Source: Ignavibacteria bacterium (GTDB lineage Bacteria > Bacteroidota > Ignavibacteria > Ch128b). Taken from it: a DNA stretch of 35,543 nucleotides. Positions 7,987-16,913 of the stretch are shown here, one piece after another (within the stretch, counting starts at the first letter, position 1; each line of letters begins with the position of its first letter). The notes under the pieces are model-generated. The model was not told the origin of the DNA. It ran no database searches and was given only the letters and a program-made list of their open reading frames with translations. Where the stretch lies: positions 1 to 35,543 of the forward strand of contig VGVX01000023.1 of NCBI GenBank assembly GCA_016873845.1, given 5' to 3'. Position numbers and translations under genes: made by a program.

Positions 7987-8328
7987 GTGAACTTTACTGA
8001 AAATAAAGCTCAGGATATTTATATAATTGGTGTTAAACTCAGTCGCACGAGTATTTATATGGCGAACGAGTTTAAAGACTTTTTAAATCAGGCAATTGAT
8101 AAAAAAGAGAAAAAAATTCTTGTCGATTTCTCTGAATGTGATTTCATCGATAGTACCTTTCTGGGAGTACTTGTAATCATATTAAAAAAAGTAGTGGCAA
8201 TTGGCGGCAGCATTCGATTAGTAATTAATAATCAAAATGTAAAATCATCTCTCGAAATGACCAGGATGAACAAAGTATTCAAGGTTTACGATGATCTCCA
8301 GACCGCTATTTCAAGCTTTAACGAATAG
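7987..8328 (+). CDS. STAS-domain anti-anti-sigma factor (SpoIIAA/RsbV-like)
   Basis: This 113-residue protein is a single STAS domain of normal length. The diagnostic segment is DFSECDFIDSTFLGVLVIILKK: Asp55-Ser56 aligns with the Asp-Ser pair of SpoIIAA, where the Ser is phosphorylated by a partner anti-sigma kinase. Known homologues release a sigma factor or feed a phosphatase/kinase partner switch. No anti-sigma kinase gene lies beside it, so the partner must be elsewhere. The start is GTG at 7987, supported by GAGG 4 nt upstream; MNFTENKAQD leads straight into the first strand. The gene is divergent from the lamin-tail operon and 54 nt upstream of the VCBS-repeat gene, with which it may be co-transcribed. 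Confidence 0.88.
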   Translation: MNFTENKAQDIYIIGVKLSRTSIYMANEFKDFLNQAIDKKEKKILVDFSECDFIDSTFLGVLVIILKKVVAIGGSIRLVINNQNVKSSLEMTRMNKVFKVYDDLQTAISSFNE

Positions 8329-8382
8329 TTCATCATTCTCAAACTTCTGTTAATTCATTCTCACTCAATAAGGAAAATAAAA

Positions 8383-10464
8383 TTGAGCAACTCTCCAGCT
8401 AGACATCGGCAATTAAATATAACTTTCGTCACATCATTTGTTTTTCTTATCCTGATGCTTTTTAGTAATCCATCCTATGCTCAGTTTTGGGAAAGAGTTG
8501 ATTCAATATTTAGTCCTTCCGGTGTAAATGTCAGCAGTTTCTCAGCTCCAAACTTTGCAGATTTGGATGGCGATGGCGATTATGATCTTATACTTGGAAC
8601 AACTTCTTCAAGCAGAATCAAATACTTTCAAAATATAGGAACAAAATTCCAACCCAAATTTAAGGAAGATACTTCAACGTTCTCTTCGATTTATTCCGGT
8701 GGTTATGTAGGGACAAATTCTTACTATCCTACTACCTGCGACATTGATAATGATGGAGATATTGATTTGATAATTGGCGGTTATAATGGACTATTATTTT
8801 ATAAGAACATTGGCGATTCGACTTTTCCAGTGTGGCAGAAAGTTGATACTCTCTTTCCTGGAATTAATTCGCAAATCGGTACTGATGCCAAACCTGAGTT
8901 TGCGGATTTGGATCGGGATGGAGATCTAGATTTGCTTATTGGAATTGGAGAATCCCTCTTCGGTGGACCAACTGCAGGCATAACGATGGGCTTCCGAAAT
9001 ACAGGAACAAATACATTACCAAAGTTTGTGAAGGACAATGCATTGGTACTTGATTTGCCTGATGCTGGACTCAATTCTTATCCTGCTTTAGCTGATTTAG
9101 ATTCTGACGGAGATTCTGAATTATTATTAGGGCGTGATCTATCGAGCTATCTTTATTATGCAAATACTGGAACAACTAATCCAGTTTGGACCCGCAATAC
9201 AACTCGCTTTCAAATGGTGGAGACAAAAACGTATTGGAAGAATCCAACTTTTTGCGATTTGGATGGTGACAATGATTACGATTTGATATATGGAACTTCC
9301 GATGGAACGTTATATTTTTATAAAAATATTGGTACGCCAACCTCTCCTGAATATCAATACGATGGTTCACAGTTTCAAGTAATAAGAATCGAGGGGGGGG
9401 CATCGACTGTTTCTTTGGCAGATTATGATAATGACGGTGATATTGATTTGATGAGCGGTGATTGGCTTGGAAAGTTTCAATATTTTAAAAACGAAGGAAG
9501 CAGCTTAAATCCAAAATTTAAAAAAACAGAAACGATTTTTACTAACATTGATATCGGTTCTTATTCTTCGCCGGTTTTTGTTGATCTCGATCAAGATGGC
9601 GACTACGACATCGTCTCTGGTGGATTGAATGGGAAAGTCTATTGTCACATTAATAATGGAATGTTTTTCGCGGCAAATACTACTTTGTTTGGGCATATTA
9701 ATGTTATTGGAAGAGCGGCGCCGGCATTTGTTGATATTGATGGTGATGGAGATTTGGATTTATTGGTTGCTGCTGAACTTTCAGCAAATGCTAAATTTTT
9801 TCTGAATGACGGATACAATAATTTCACGCAAAAAGATTCTTTAATATTGGGAGTGACTTTCCCGCGAGATGCACATCCGTCTTTGGCAGATGTTGATGGA
9901 GATTTTGATTTCGATTTAATTCTTGGCGGGATTGATGGAAAAATAATCTACTATGAAAATACTGGAAGCAAAACTAATCCAGTCTGGGAAAAAAATGATA
10001 CGTTCTTTGCCAATGTTCGTGTAAAGCAGCACGCCGCACCTGGATTCGCCGATCTCGACGGAGATGGAAAGCTTGATTTAATCCTCGGTGAGTACGATGG
10101 AAATTTTACGTACTTTAAAAACAATCTTTCGACTTCGTTTGTAAATTATTATGTAAGACCCCCCGATGAATTTATTCTATCGCAGAATTTCCCGAATCCG
10201 TTTAATCCTTCAACAAAAATTCGGTTTTCAATTCCTGTGGATAAAAATATTAATCAGCTTTATCGTGAAAGGGATGGAACGCTTAAAGTTTATAATGCTT
10301 TGGGACAGGAGATAGCTACTTTGTTCTCCGGGCCAATTCGTCCAGGAACTTATGAGGTCGATTTTATTGCTTCGACTTATAATCTGCCAAGCGGAGTATA
10401 TTATTATATGCTGACACTTTCAAACGGATACTTTGAAACGAAAAAGATGTTATATCAGAAGTAA
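8383..10464 (+). CDS. Exported FG-GAP/VCBS-repeat protein with type IX-type sorting domain
   Basis: The 693-residue protein has a signal sequence with the hydrophobic core FVTSFVFLILMLF and a likely cleavage at PSYAQ/F (about residue 34). It then repeats a 55-65-residue unit with DLDGDGDYDLILG, DIDNDGDIDLIIGG, DLDRDGDLDLLIG, DYDNDGDIDLMSG, DLDQDGDYDIVSGG, DIDGDGDLDLLVA and DLDGDGKLDLILG. These are the calcium-loop repeats of FG-GAP/VCBS beta-propellers, and the number suggests one or more closed propellers. The last 85 residues (FPNPFNPSTKIRFSI to TKKMLYQK) are a sorting domain for surface display. The start is TTG at 8383, supported by AAGGA 8 nt upstream. An uninterrupted G8 run at 9393-9400 lies within the coding region. 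A role in adhesion or protein binding is inferred. Confidence 0.88.
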   Translation: MSNSPARHRQLNITFVTSFVFLILMLFSNPSYAQFWERVDSIFSPSGVNVSSFSAPNFADLDGDGDYDLILGTTSSSRIKYFQNIGTKFQPKFKEDTSTFSSIYSGGYVGTNSYYPTTCDIDNDGDIDLIIGGYNGLLFYKNIGDSTFPVWQKVDTLFPGINSQIGTDAKPEFADLDRDGDLDLLIGIGESLFGGPTAGITMGFRNTGTNTLPKFVKDNALVLDLPDAGLNSYPALADLDSDGDSELLLGRDLSSYLYYANTGTTNPVWTRNTTRFQMVETKTYWKNPTFCDLDGDNDYDLIYGTSDGTLYFYKNIGTPTSPEYQYDGSQFQVIRIEGGASTVSLADYDNDGDIDLMSGDWLGKFQYFKNEGSSLNPKFKKTETIFTNIDIGSYSSPVFVDLDQDGDYDIVSGGLNGKVYCHINNGMFFAANTTLFGHINVIGRAAPAFVDIDGDGDLDLLVAAELSANAKFFLNDGYNNFTQKDSLILGVTFPRDAHPSLADVDGDFDFDLILGGIDGKIIYYENTGSKTNPVWEKNDTFFANVRVKQHAAPGFADLDGDGKLDLILGEYDGNFTYFKNNLSTSFVNYYVRPPDEFILSQNFPNPFNPSTKIRFSIPVDKNINQLYRERDGTLKVYNALGQEIATLFSGPIRPGTYEVDFIASTYNLPSGVYYYMLTLSNGYFETKKMLYQK
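9393..9400 (+). repeat. Poly-G tract (G8) inside a surface-protein gene
   Basis: Eight consecutive G bases encode part of the E-G-G-A segment of the VCBS-repeat protein, in an otherwise AT-rich gene. Such tracts can slip during replication and shift the frame; it is also a place where sequencing errors occur, although the frame is intact here. Confidence 0.9.
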
Positions 10465-10581
10465 TAAGTTTCTCGAGGATTGAAACACTGAACATTCGCG
10501 CCCAGCCTTTCTGAGAATCTGTGGTAAATCTTGTTATCTTTTTTAACCAGCAGTTCAACTTTATTAAAATGAATTTTTCAC

Positions 10582-10613
10582 AAAAAAAAGCAGTCCCGAT
10601 CTCTCGGGACTGC
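10582..10613 (-). terminator. Intrinsic terminator of the 2020-residue repeat protein gene
   Basis: GCAGTCCCGA (10590-10599) pairs perfectly with TCGGGACTGC (10604-10613) around a 4-nt loop. On the minus strand it is followed by eight T residues (A run at 10582-10589). It lies 30 nt beyond the stop codon at 10643. The plus side has no T-run, so it should not terminate the converging VCBS-repeat gene. Confidence 0.9.
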
Positions 10614-10632
10614 ATACGGGAAAGGAGAGTAT

Positions 10633-10656
10633 TTTTACAGAATTACTTCTGTAAAA
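10633..10656 (-). other. Hairpin enclosing the stop codon of the 2020-residue protein gene
   Basis: TTTTACAGAA (10633-10642) and TTCTGTAAAA (10647-10656) form a perfect 10-bp stem with the stop codon in the 4-nt loop. One arm encodes the end of the sorting domain (ILQK) and the other is untranslated. A related 8-bp version sits at the same place in the paralogue. Confidence 0.65.
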
Positions 10657-13600
10657 TCATTTTTCTCGTGGAGCTGAACGATTCGCTTTGAATTCTATAG
10701 ACATAGATTCCAGAAGTTAAACTGCTTGCATCAAATCTTGCAGAATATTTTCCCGGAGCTTTCAATTCATTTACTAATGTCGCGATCTCTTGTCCGAGAA
10801 CGTCATACACCTTCAATGTTACGAATTCGTTATTAGCAACTGAGTATTCAATCATCGTACTCGGATTGAATGGATTTGGATAATTTTGTGCGAGCTTGAA
10901 TTCTTGCGGCAGAGTTTCACCTTTCCCCTTATCTGAACCGCCCTTGCTTAAGAATGCAATATTCTTAATTTCGAATTCAAAGTTGGTAATATCTTTGTTA
11001 TCTCGTTTTTCCATCACAACGGAGATCTTTCTTACTAATTGAGGATTCAAAGTACTCGAGACTCCTTCTCTCTGTAAGAACAGGTCAAATGGAATCGTAA
11101 GAGTTTCCTCTGAGCCAGAAAGAGTGATTGATCTTGAATGGAAGTTGTAGTCTTTTACTCCATCTTGTTCAATTCGCAGCCAAATATTGCCTTGACCTTT
11201 AACTGTTAATCTGATTGCATTATAGTCGCTTAAGTCATAGGCCGAAGCATTAGCAGTCAATGATCTGAATAATGTGACCCAATCATTGAGCTGTCCTTCA
11301 ACTTTGGCACCTCCGGAAAGTACCAGCGATCCTTCTGGATAATCGCTCATTCTCTGCGGAGCATAAGCATTGGTTGTGAAGGTTGCAACGTTTGAGCTTG
11401 TACCATTCAGGTAAGTATAAGCGCCACCGCTTACAAACACTTCATCTCTGAAGCCGTTATTGGAGTAGAGATAAACATTTGCATCGGAAACAATACCAGT
11501 TTTGAATGTTATAGTGTTCAAGCCTGGTACTAAGGAATAAGTATTGGAATTTTCTTCACGACCGCCGGATTGTGTTGCACGTGAGCGAACGAGAATTGTG
11601 ACGTTATCTGCAACAAGCTGGGAGTTGTTAATTACAAGCTCAACAGTACCATTATGCTGATATTTACCTTTTTGTACATAGACAAGTGAAGTCGGAAGTG
11701 AATTGTTATTCAAATATTCCACATTACCTTTCGATTGGAACTGGTCGACAATTCCAAGTACAAGGTACATTGCATTGTTAAAGTTGTTTGCCCAAACTTG
11801 GAAGTTATAAATGTTGGTAACTCCAGCTGGGATTGTATAATCTTCGATCAGCCAACGTGAATCGACGCTGAACGTACCTCCGCGTTCATAAACACTGAAA
11901 TGAATCGTGTAATCTGTTACACCTTCATTTTGTTTGTGAAGCACTGAAGCAAAGTAATATTTACCGCCGATTTCAAGCTGAGTTAATGTTTGCATTTCTG
12001 CATCAATTAATCTATCACATATTGCCTTTGTATGTTCATAGATGTAAGGTGGATTTGTAGTCGTTGCAAACATGCTTGCAATTCTCGTATCACCTTTTGC
12101 GAGCTTTAAGTTATAGTCAACAGCATAAGCAGATGTTGCGTTTGAGATTCCAAGAATATCGAATGGAGTTGATTCACTTGGAGTTGAACCCATCGGACCG
12201 ACATTCGGGAATAATTCGTACAAACCATAGCTTGCTGTAAAGGCAATCTTCGGATTGCGTAATATCTTTGTGGTTTGTCCATATTCGATCTTAGTTAATC
12301 TTCTGAGTAAGAGATCAGCCAAGTTTGCATTTGATTCAACACCAGCATCAAAACCGCCGCCTGGCATATCAGGGTCTTTCGGGCAGGTCAAGTAACCTCT
12401 GCTGCAATCGCAGTTAAAGTTGGCATTAATTGATTCAACGACATTATTTAATATTGCTATAGAGAATGGAGTTGAAGAACCTCCGATTGCTTTATGCGCC
12501 ATAGCCAGTACTTCGGAGACTTTATAATCTTTCATTGGACCACTGGCAACGACCAAGTTTTTAAGTTTGGTGGTTGATGTAAATCCAAGGAATCCGGCAT
12601 CGTTGAATTGAACATTTAACTCTAATGCCGCAAGATTGCCGCCGAATACACCTGCCGAGGTTGTTGTTGGATTTGAATAATTAGTATTGAATGAGCCTGC
12701 GATACCGACTTGTGGTAAGAAGGCAATAACAGCCGAAGCTGAGCTAAATGTTGCTTTATAGCCCGATGAAATTCCACCTAGTGTCATTCCAGATGAAAAT
12801 ACTGAACTGAATTTACTAATCAGTAAAGACTTTGCAGGCTCTAAGCACCAGCTAGCATTTGAATAGGTCTTATATTTTGTAAGATCGCAAGGTTCTGGTG
12901 TTGGCTTTACTCTATCACCGAATTCAATACCACATTGATCGAAACCAGAAATAGTAATTAATTTTGAATTTGGCGTAGTGCTATAGTAACCGTCTGGGTC
13001 GATTTCTTGAACATGATACTGACCGTCAACGACATTCAAGAATTCGTATTTACCTTGAACATCAGTAAGAGTTGTTGCAATCAGGTTTGCCGAAGTTCCC
13101 CAGAGTTTAATTACAACATTTGCGATTCCAACTTCGCCGGCATCTTTTATTCCGTTTGCATTAACATCATTGAATACAAGTCCGCAGACTTTTGCACCTG
13201 TGATGCATTCGGATAGCCCTGCATCCCAAGTCATATCATTTTGTCCGGCTTTCAATTCGAAGCATGTAGTTTTGCCGGTAATTGGATCTGCATCAGAATC
13301 TTTTTTCTTATCAGTTCCTTGATTCTTTTGTGTGAAAAGGTAGCCAGTTGGGGCGAAGAATTGGACATAATAGTTTCCTGGCATTACATCTTCGAATTTG
13401 TATTTTCCTGTTGAATTAGTTGTGGTTGTACTCATTAAGTTATTTGAACAATCAAATAATTTAACTGTGATTCCTGAAATTCCAGGTTCGCCGGAATCTT
13501 GAATGCCATTCTTATTTAAATCGTACCATACAAAATCGCCGACCGATGCTTTTAGTCTGTAGATTCCAGCATCCCATCTTGTTGAATTGCTGTCGCAATG

Positions 13601-16600
13601 AGGCGGATCAATTGGGAAACAAACTGTTTTTCCAGTAAGAACATCGGCGTCAGAGTCTAACAGATCATTTCCGCCTCTATCTTTAGGACTGAATGCGTAA
13701 CTAGAAGGAAGTACAAATTGAATCTGATAGCTTCCTTTAATTACATTTTCGAATAAGTAAAGACCACTTTCGTTTGTCTTCTTTTCTGCAAGTTTGTTGC
13801 CCGAACAATCCATTAATCTGACCAGGACATCTTTCATTCCTTCCTCGCCGGAATCTTGAATTCCATTCATATTCACATCATTCCATACCTTATCACCAAT
13901 CGTGCAGACGGGAACTGGAGTCAGATAAATTCCTGCATCGACAGTTGTATTATTCTCACCAGGAGATAAAGTTATACAAATTGTCTTCCATGAGGTTGGA
14001 TTTACATCTGAATCTTTCGCATCGTCGCTTCCATGATCTTTTGGACTGAAAGAATGTCCATCAGGCAATTGAACTAAGATTACATAACTGCCCGGTTCAA
14101 GATTTGCAAACGAATATAATCCGTTTTCATTTGTTGTAGTTTGGGCGATGAATCCCTCGGCGCAATCATACAACTTTACGACAACGTCTTTCATTCCAAG
14201 TTCACCTTCATCTTGAATTCCATCTTTGTCTAAATCTTTCCAAATGAAATCACCGATTGAAGCTGGTTTCAAATACATTCCAGCATCGATTGTCAAGTTG
14301 TTTTCTCCAGCTGCGAGAGTTATGCATTCAGATTTCCAAGTGATTGGATCTATATCGGAATCCTTCGAATCATCCGAACCTTGATACTTTAAGCTGAATA
14401 AATAATCATCAGGAAGCTGTACTAAAACTTTATAACTTCCTGGAATTAAATTGTTGAATAAATAAATTCCATTCGCATTTGTTTTAACTTCTTTGATATA
14501 AACATCTGCACAATTGTAAAGTTTTACAGTTATATCTTTTATGCCGGGTTCACCTTCATCTTGAATACCATCTTTGTTTAAGTCTTTCCATACTTTATCG
14601 CCAAGCGATGCTTTTTTAATGATAAGACCTGCATCCCAGGTTAAATCATTCTCACTTGGGGAAAGAGTTGTACAAACTGTTTTTCCAGTTGACACATCAG
14701 CATCGGAATCTTTTGAGTCGTCCGAACCGGCATCTTTTGTGGTGAATAGAAAATCGGAAGGTTTTACGAACTGCAGATAATAATCGCCAGGGGTTAATTC
14801 ACTGAACAAATATTTACCATCTGCATCAGTTTTTACTTCCTTTTTGAAATTGTCTGCACAATCAAAAAGTTTAACTGTAATATCTTTTATTCCTGGTTCG
14901 CCGTCATCTTGTAAGCCGTTTTCATTTAAATCGTTCCAAACTTTATCGCCAATTGAAGATTTGCATTCTATTTTCACTGTCACGCTTGCAGTATGTTCAA
15001 CATCTGCCGAACCGTCTGCTGGATGACCAACAGCCTTCACCGTATTTACAAGATCTCCGCAATCGGATTCTTTTACGGTGTAAGTTTTGGTAAATGATTT
15101 TTTGTCACCAGGATTTATGGGTGAAATATTATTAATTTTGTGGGGAGCGACTGGATTAATTAAAGCATCGTAGAAATCTACACCGCCTGTAAGAGATATA
15201 TCACCACAATTTTCTGCAGTGAAAGTATATGTTATAACATCTCCAGGTTTGGCTGTAGTTTTATTTGATGATTTTGTAACACTGACGCAAGTTTTAAAGA
15301 AACCAAAATCAATTGTAATGTTATTTGCACAATTTAATGTAACAGAAACTGATTCATTCTTTCCTGCATCGCTGTCTTTTGAATCGTCTGAACCTTGATT
15401 TTTCTTTGTTGCATACCATTTTGTTTGAGCCGAACTGTACAATATACCACCGCTTGCATAATTTGATGCAGCGACTCTAACGCTGTATGTACCATTCGCT
15501 AAATTCGTAAATAAATATTTTCCAGCAGCATCAGTAGTTGAAGTTTGAATAACCGAAGTCCCTTTTAATAGTTCGACTACTACTCCTTCGATTCCCACTT
15601 CTCCAGCATCTTGGATGCCGTTGACATTTTTATCATGCCATACAAAATCGCCCAATGAATTTTTACAATCGCGGTAAATGCCAGCATCCCATTTAAGATC
15701 ATTTTGACCTGCTGCAAGAGAAATGATGATTGTTTTTCCAGTTGTAATATCAGCATCAGAATCTTTTGAATCATCAGTTCCTTGATCTTGCTGGCTGAAG
15801 AGATAGCCGGATGGAAGAACAAATTCAACTTGATAGCTTCCAGCCACAAGGTCACTGAACAAATACATCCCAGTTGAATTCGTAACTGTTGTTTTCAGAA
15901 GGGAACTACCGCTGTAGAGTTTTACAGTTACATTAGCGACTCCAGATTCATCAGCATCTTGGATCCCATTTTCATTTGCATCGAGCCATACTTTATCTCC
16001 AAGAGAACCTTTTGGTGGAGTACAATCGTACGGTGAAATTACATTTCCCAATCCATATTTATTTGGAGAATGATGCATATCGGGAACAGTAACTGAACCA
16101 TAGCCTGATGTGCCAAATGCGGCTTTGTCAATGGTCACTTCATAGATCATTTCGAATATCCAATTTGGATATGAAGGATTTGGATCATAATTAGAATTTG
16201 TAGCAGGAGAGTTTGTTGTGAGAACATATCCAAACTCATTGAAATTTCTGTTGAGGGAAGTGTTGTAGCTGAGCAGCCAGTTTGCTTGTCCAGTATAGAG
16301 TTTTCCATCACCACCAGAAATTCCGAGTGATCGATATTTTGAAGGGATGCTGTTATCCCCGTGTAAATAATCGAGATCAAAATCAAAAACGGTTGTGCCG
16401 CTTGCGTTTTTAAATACAAAATGAGCCTTGTCGCTGCCGACGAGATGATCGAATTTGTGATTGCCGCCTGGCCATCCGATTGAATTTGTCCCGTATGTAT
16501 TGTCGTTCAAAGTTTTTGCAACTGTCAAAACGACTTTAATATTATTATTTACGTCAAAACTGGTATTTAAAGTCGCAACCTGAGTTTTGACGCTAGATAT

Positions 16601-16705
16601 GTTAATACACAGATCTTTTATTTGGGCTGTACTTGAATTGTAGAATATTGCGATGAAAATAAAAGAGAGTGTAACACTCAAAAAAATGTTGAATCTATGT
16701 TTCAT
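10643..16705 (-). CDS. Giant SdrD_B-repeat surface protein with type IX-type sorting domain (paralogue A)
   Basis: From MKHRFNIFLSVTLSF the product has 2020 residues; AAAGGA about 8 nt upstream supports this ATG over the longer frame. After a signal peptide (cleavage near STAQ) comes a unique region to about 230. Eight SdrD_B-like domains follow, each opening like GDKVWxDxNxNGIQDxGE (about 232, 348, 583, 700, 817, 933, 1053, 1170), with a DUF11-like domain at about 472-580. Then come one TYTQGGWG-type domain (about 1273-1430), a 450-residue region shared with the neighbour, a CBM11/CIA30-like strand set (LSDYNAIRLTVKGQGNIWLR, about 1795-1918) and the sorting domain (YPNPFNPST...KMILQK). The DxNxNGxxDxGE loops resemble calcium-binding loops, and five repeats carry a Cys pair. 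It is probably a long stalk that displays a binding module. Function is inferred from architecture only. Confidence 0.85.
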   Translation of the reverse strand: MKHRFNIFLSVTLSFIFIAIFYNSSTAQIKDLCINISSVKTQVATLNTSFDVNNNIKVVLTVAKTLNDNTYGTNSIGWPGGNHKFDHLVGSDKAHFVFKNASGTTVFDFDLDYLHGDNSIPSKYRSLGISGGDGKLYTGQANWLLSYNTSLNRNFNEFGYVLTTNSPATNSNYDPNPSYPNWIFEMIYEVTIDKAAFGTSGYGSVTVPDMHHSPNKYGLGNVISPYDCTPPKGSLGDKVWLDANENGIQDADESGVANVTVKLYSGSSLLKTTVTNSTGMYLFSDLVAGSYQVEFVLPSGYLFSQQDQGTDDSKDSDADITTGKTIIISLAAGQNDLKWDAGIYRDCKNSLGDFVWHDKNVNGIQDAGEVGIEGVVVELLKGTSVIQTSTTDAAGKYLFTNLANGTYSVRVAASNYASGGILYSSAQTKWYATKKNQGSDDSKDSDAGKNESVSVTLNCANNITIDFGFFKTCVSVTKSSNKTTAKPGDVITYTFTAENCGDISLTGGVDFYDALINPVAPHKINNISPINPGDKKSFTKTYTVKESDCGDLVNTVKAVGHPADGSADVEHTASVTVKIECKSSIGDKVWNDLNENGLQDDGEPGIKDITVKLFDCADNFKKEVKTDADGKYLFSELTPGDYYLQFVKPSDFLFTTKDAGSDDSKDSDADVSTGKTVCTTLSPSENDLTWDAGLIIKKASLGDKVWKDLNKDGIQDEGEPGIKDITVKLYNCADVYIKEVKTNANGIYLFNNLIPGSYKVLVQLPDDYLFSLKYQGSDDSKDSDIDPITWKSECITLAAGENNLTIDAGMYLKPASIGDFIWKDLDKDGIQDEGELGMKDVVVKLYDCAEGFIAQTTTNENGLYSFANLEPGSYVILVQLPDGHSFSPKDHGSDDAKDSDVNPTSWKTICITLSPGENNTTVDAGIYLTPVPVCTIGDKVWNDVNMNGIQDSGEEGMKDVLVRLMDCSGNKLAEKKTNESGLYLFENVIKGSYQIQFVLPSSYAFSPKDRGGNDLLDSDADVLTGKTVCFPIDPPHCDSNSTRWDAGIYRLKASVGDFVWYDLNKNGIQDSGEPGISGITVKLFDCSNNLMSTTTTNSTGKYKFEDVMPGNYYVQFFAPTGYLFTQKNQGTDKKKDSDADPITGKTTCFELKAGQNDMTWDAGLSECITGAKVCGLVFNDVNANGIKDAGEVGIANVVIKLWGTSANLIATTLTDVQGKYEFLNVVDGQYHVQEIDPDGYYSTTPNSKLITISGFDQCGIEFGDRVKPTPEPCDLTKYKTYSNASWCLEPAKSLLISKFSSVFSSGMTLGGISSGYKATFSSASAVIAFLPQVGIAGSFNTNYSNPTTTSAGVFGGNLAALELNVQFNDAGFLGFTSTTKLKNLVVASGPMKDYKVSEVLAMAHKAIGGSSTPFSIAILNNVVESINANFNCDCSRGYLTCPKDPDMPGGGFDAGVESNANLADLLLRRLTKIEYGQTTKILRNPKIAFTASYGLYELFPNVGPMGSTPSESTPFDILGISNATSAYAVDYNLKLAKGDTRIASMFATTTNPPYIYEHTKAICDRLIDAEMQTLTQLEIGGKYYFASVLHKQNEGVTDYTIHFSVYERGGTFSVDSRWLIEDYTIPAGVTNIYNFQVWANNFNNAMYLVLGIVDQFQSKGNVEYLNNNSLPTSLVYVQKGKYQHNGTVELVINNSQLVADNVTILVRSRATQSGGREENSNTYSLVPGLNTITFKTGIVSDANVYLYSNNGFRDEVFVSGGAYTYLNGTSSNVATFTTNAYAPQRMSDYPEGSLVLSGGAKVEGQLNDWVTLFRSLTANASAYDLSDYNAIRLTVKGQGNIWLRIEQDGVKDYNFHSRSITLSGSEETLTIPFDLFLQREGVSSTLNPQLVRKISVVMEKRDNKDITNFEFEIKNIAFLSKGGSDKGKGETLPQEFKLAQNYPNPFNPSTMIEYSVANNEFVTLKVYDVLGQEIATLVNELKAPGKYSARFDASSLTSGIYVYRIQSESFSSTRKMILQK
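13195..16010 (-). repeat. Eight SdrD_B-like repeats encoded in paralogue A
   Basis: Units of roughly 340-360 nt encode the repeated GDxVWxDxNxNGIQDxGE...D(S)DAD...WDAGI pattern. They are diverged, not identical, and are interrupted once by the DUF11-like domain near 14960-15290. This is a protein-domain repeat, not a mobile or CRISPR repeat. Confidence 0.8.
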
Positions 16706-16842
16706 TTTTAGAATCCTTTCTATGGTTTTCACATATTTGTTCAACTTTGGTGCCAAGAAGATGGGAGGTTTTTAGAGAAATTTTGAATGAAGTAATTCTT
16801 TTAATGAATTAAAATGAGACGGGGTCTTACTTTGAGAAATAT

Positions 16843-16872
16843 AAAAAGGCATCCCGAGTTAATCGGGATGCC
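16843..16872 (-). terminator. Intrinsic terminator of the 1933-residue repeat protein gene
   Basis: GGCATCCCGA (16848-16857) pairs with TCGGGATGCC (16863-16872) around a 5-nt loop, followed on the minus strand by five T residues and then TAT-rich sequence. It separates the two giant paralogues, so the downstream one probably needs its own promoter in 16706-16847; I found no clear TAnnTTTG box there. Confidence 0.87.
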
Positions 16873-16889
16873 GTGCATGGAAGGGAGTA

Positions 16890-16913
16890 TTTACAGATTA
16901 TTACTTCTGTAAA
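16890..16913 (-). other. Hairpin enclosing the stop codon of the 1933-residue protein gene
   Basis: TTTACAGA (16890-16897) and TCTGTAAA (16906-16913) form an 8-bp stem with an 8-nt loop that holds the stop codon (16901-16903). It corresponds in position and sequence to the hairpin at 10633-10656. Confidence 0.55.

Noticed and set aside
10590-10613. Terminator hairpin considered as bidirectional for the converging VCBS-repeat gene
   Set aside because: On the plus strand the stem is followed by ATACGGG, with no T-run.
16706-16756. 17-residue N-terminal extension of paralogue A
   Set aside because: The extension puts charged residues before the signal peptide and has no ribosome binding site, while AAAGGA precedes the inner ATG at the right distance.
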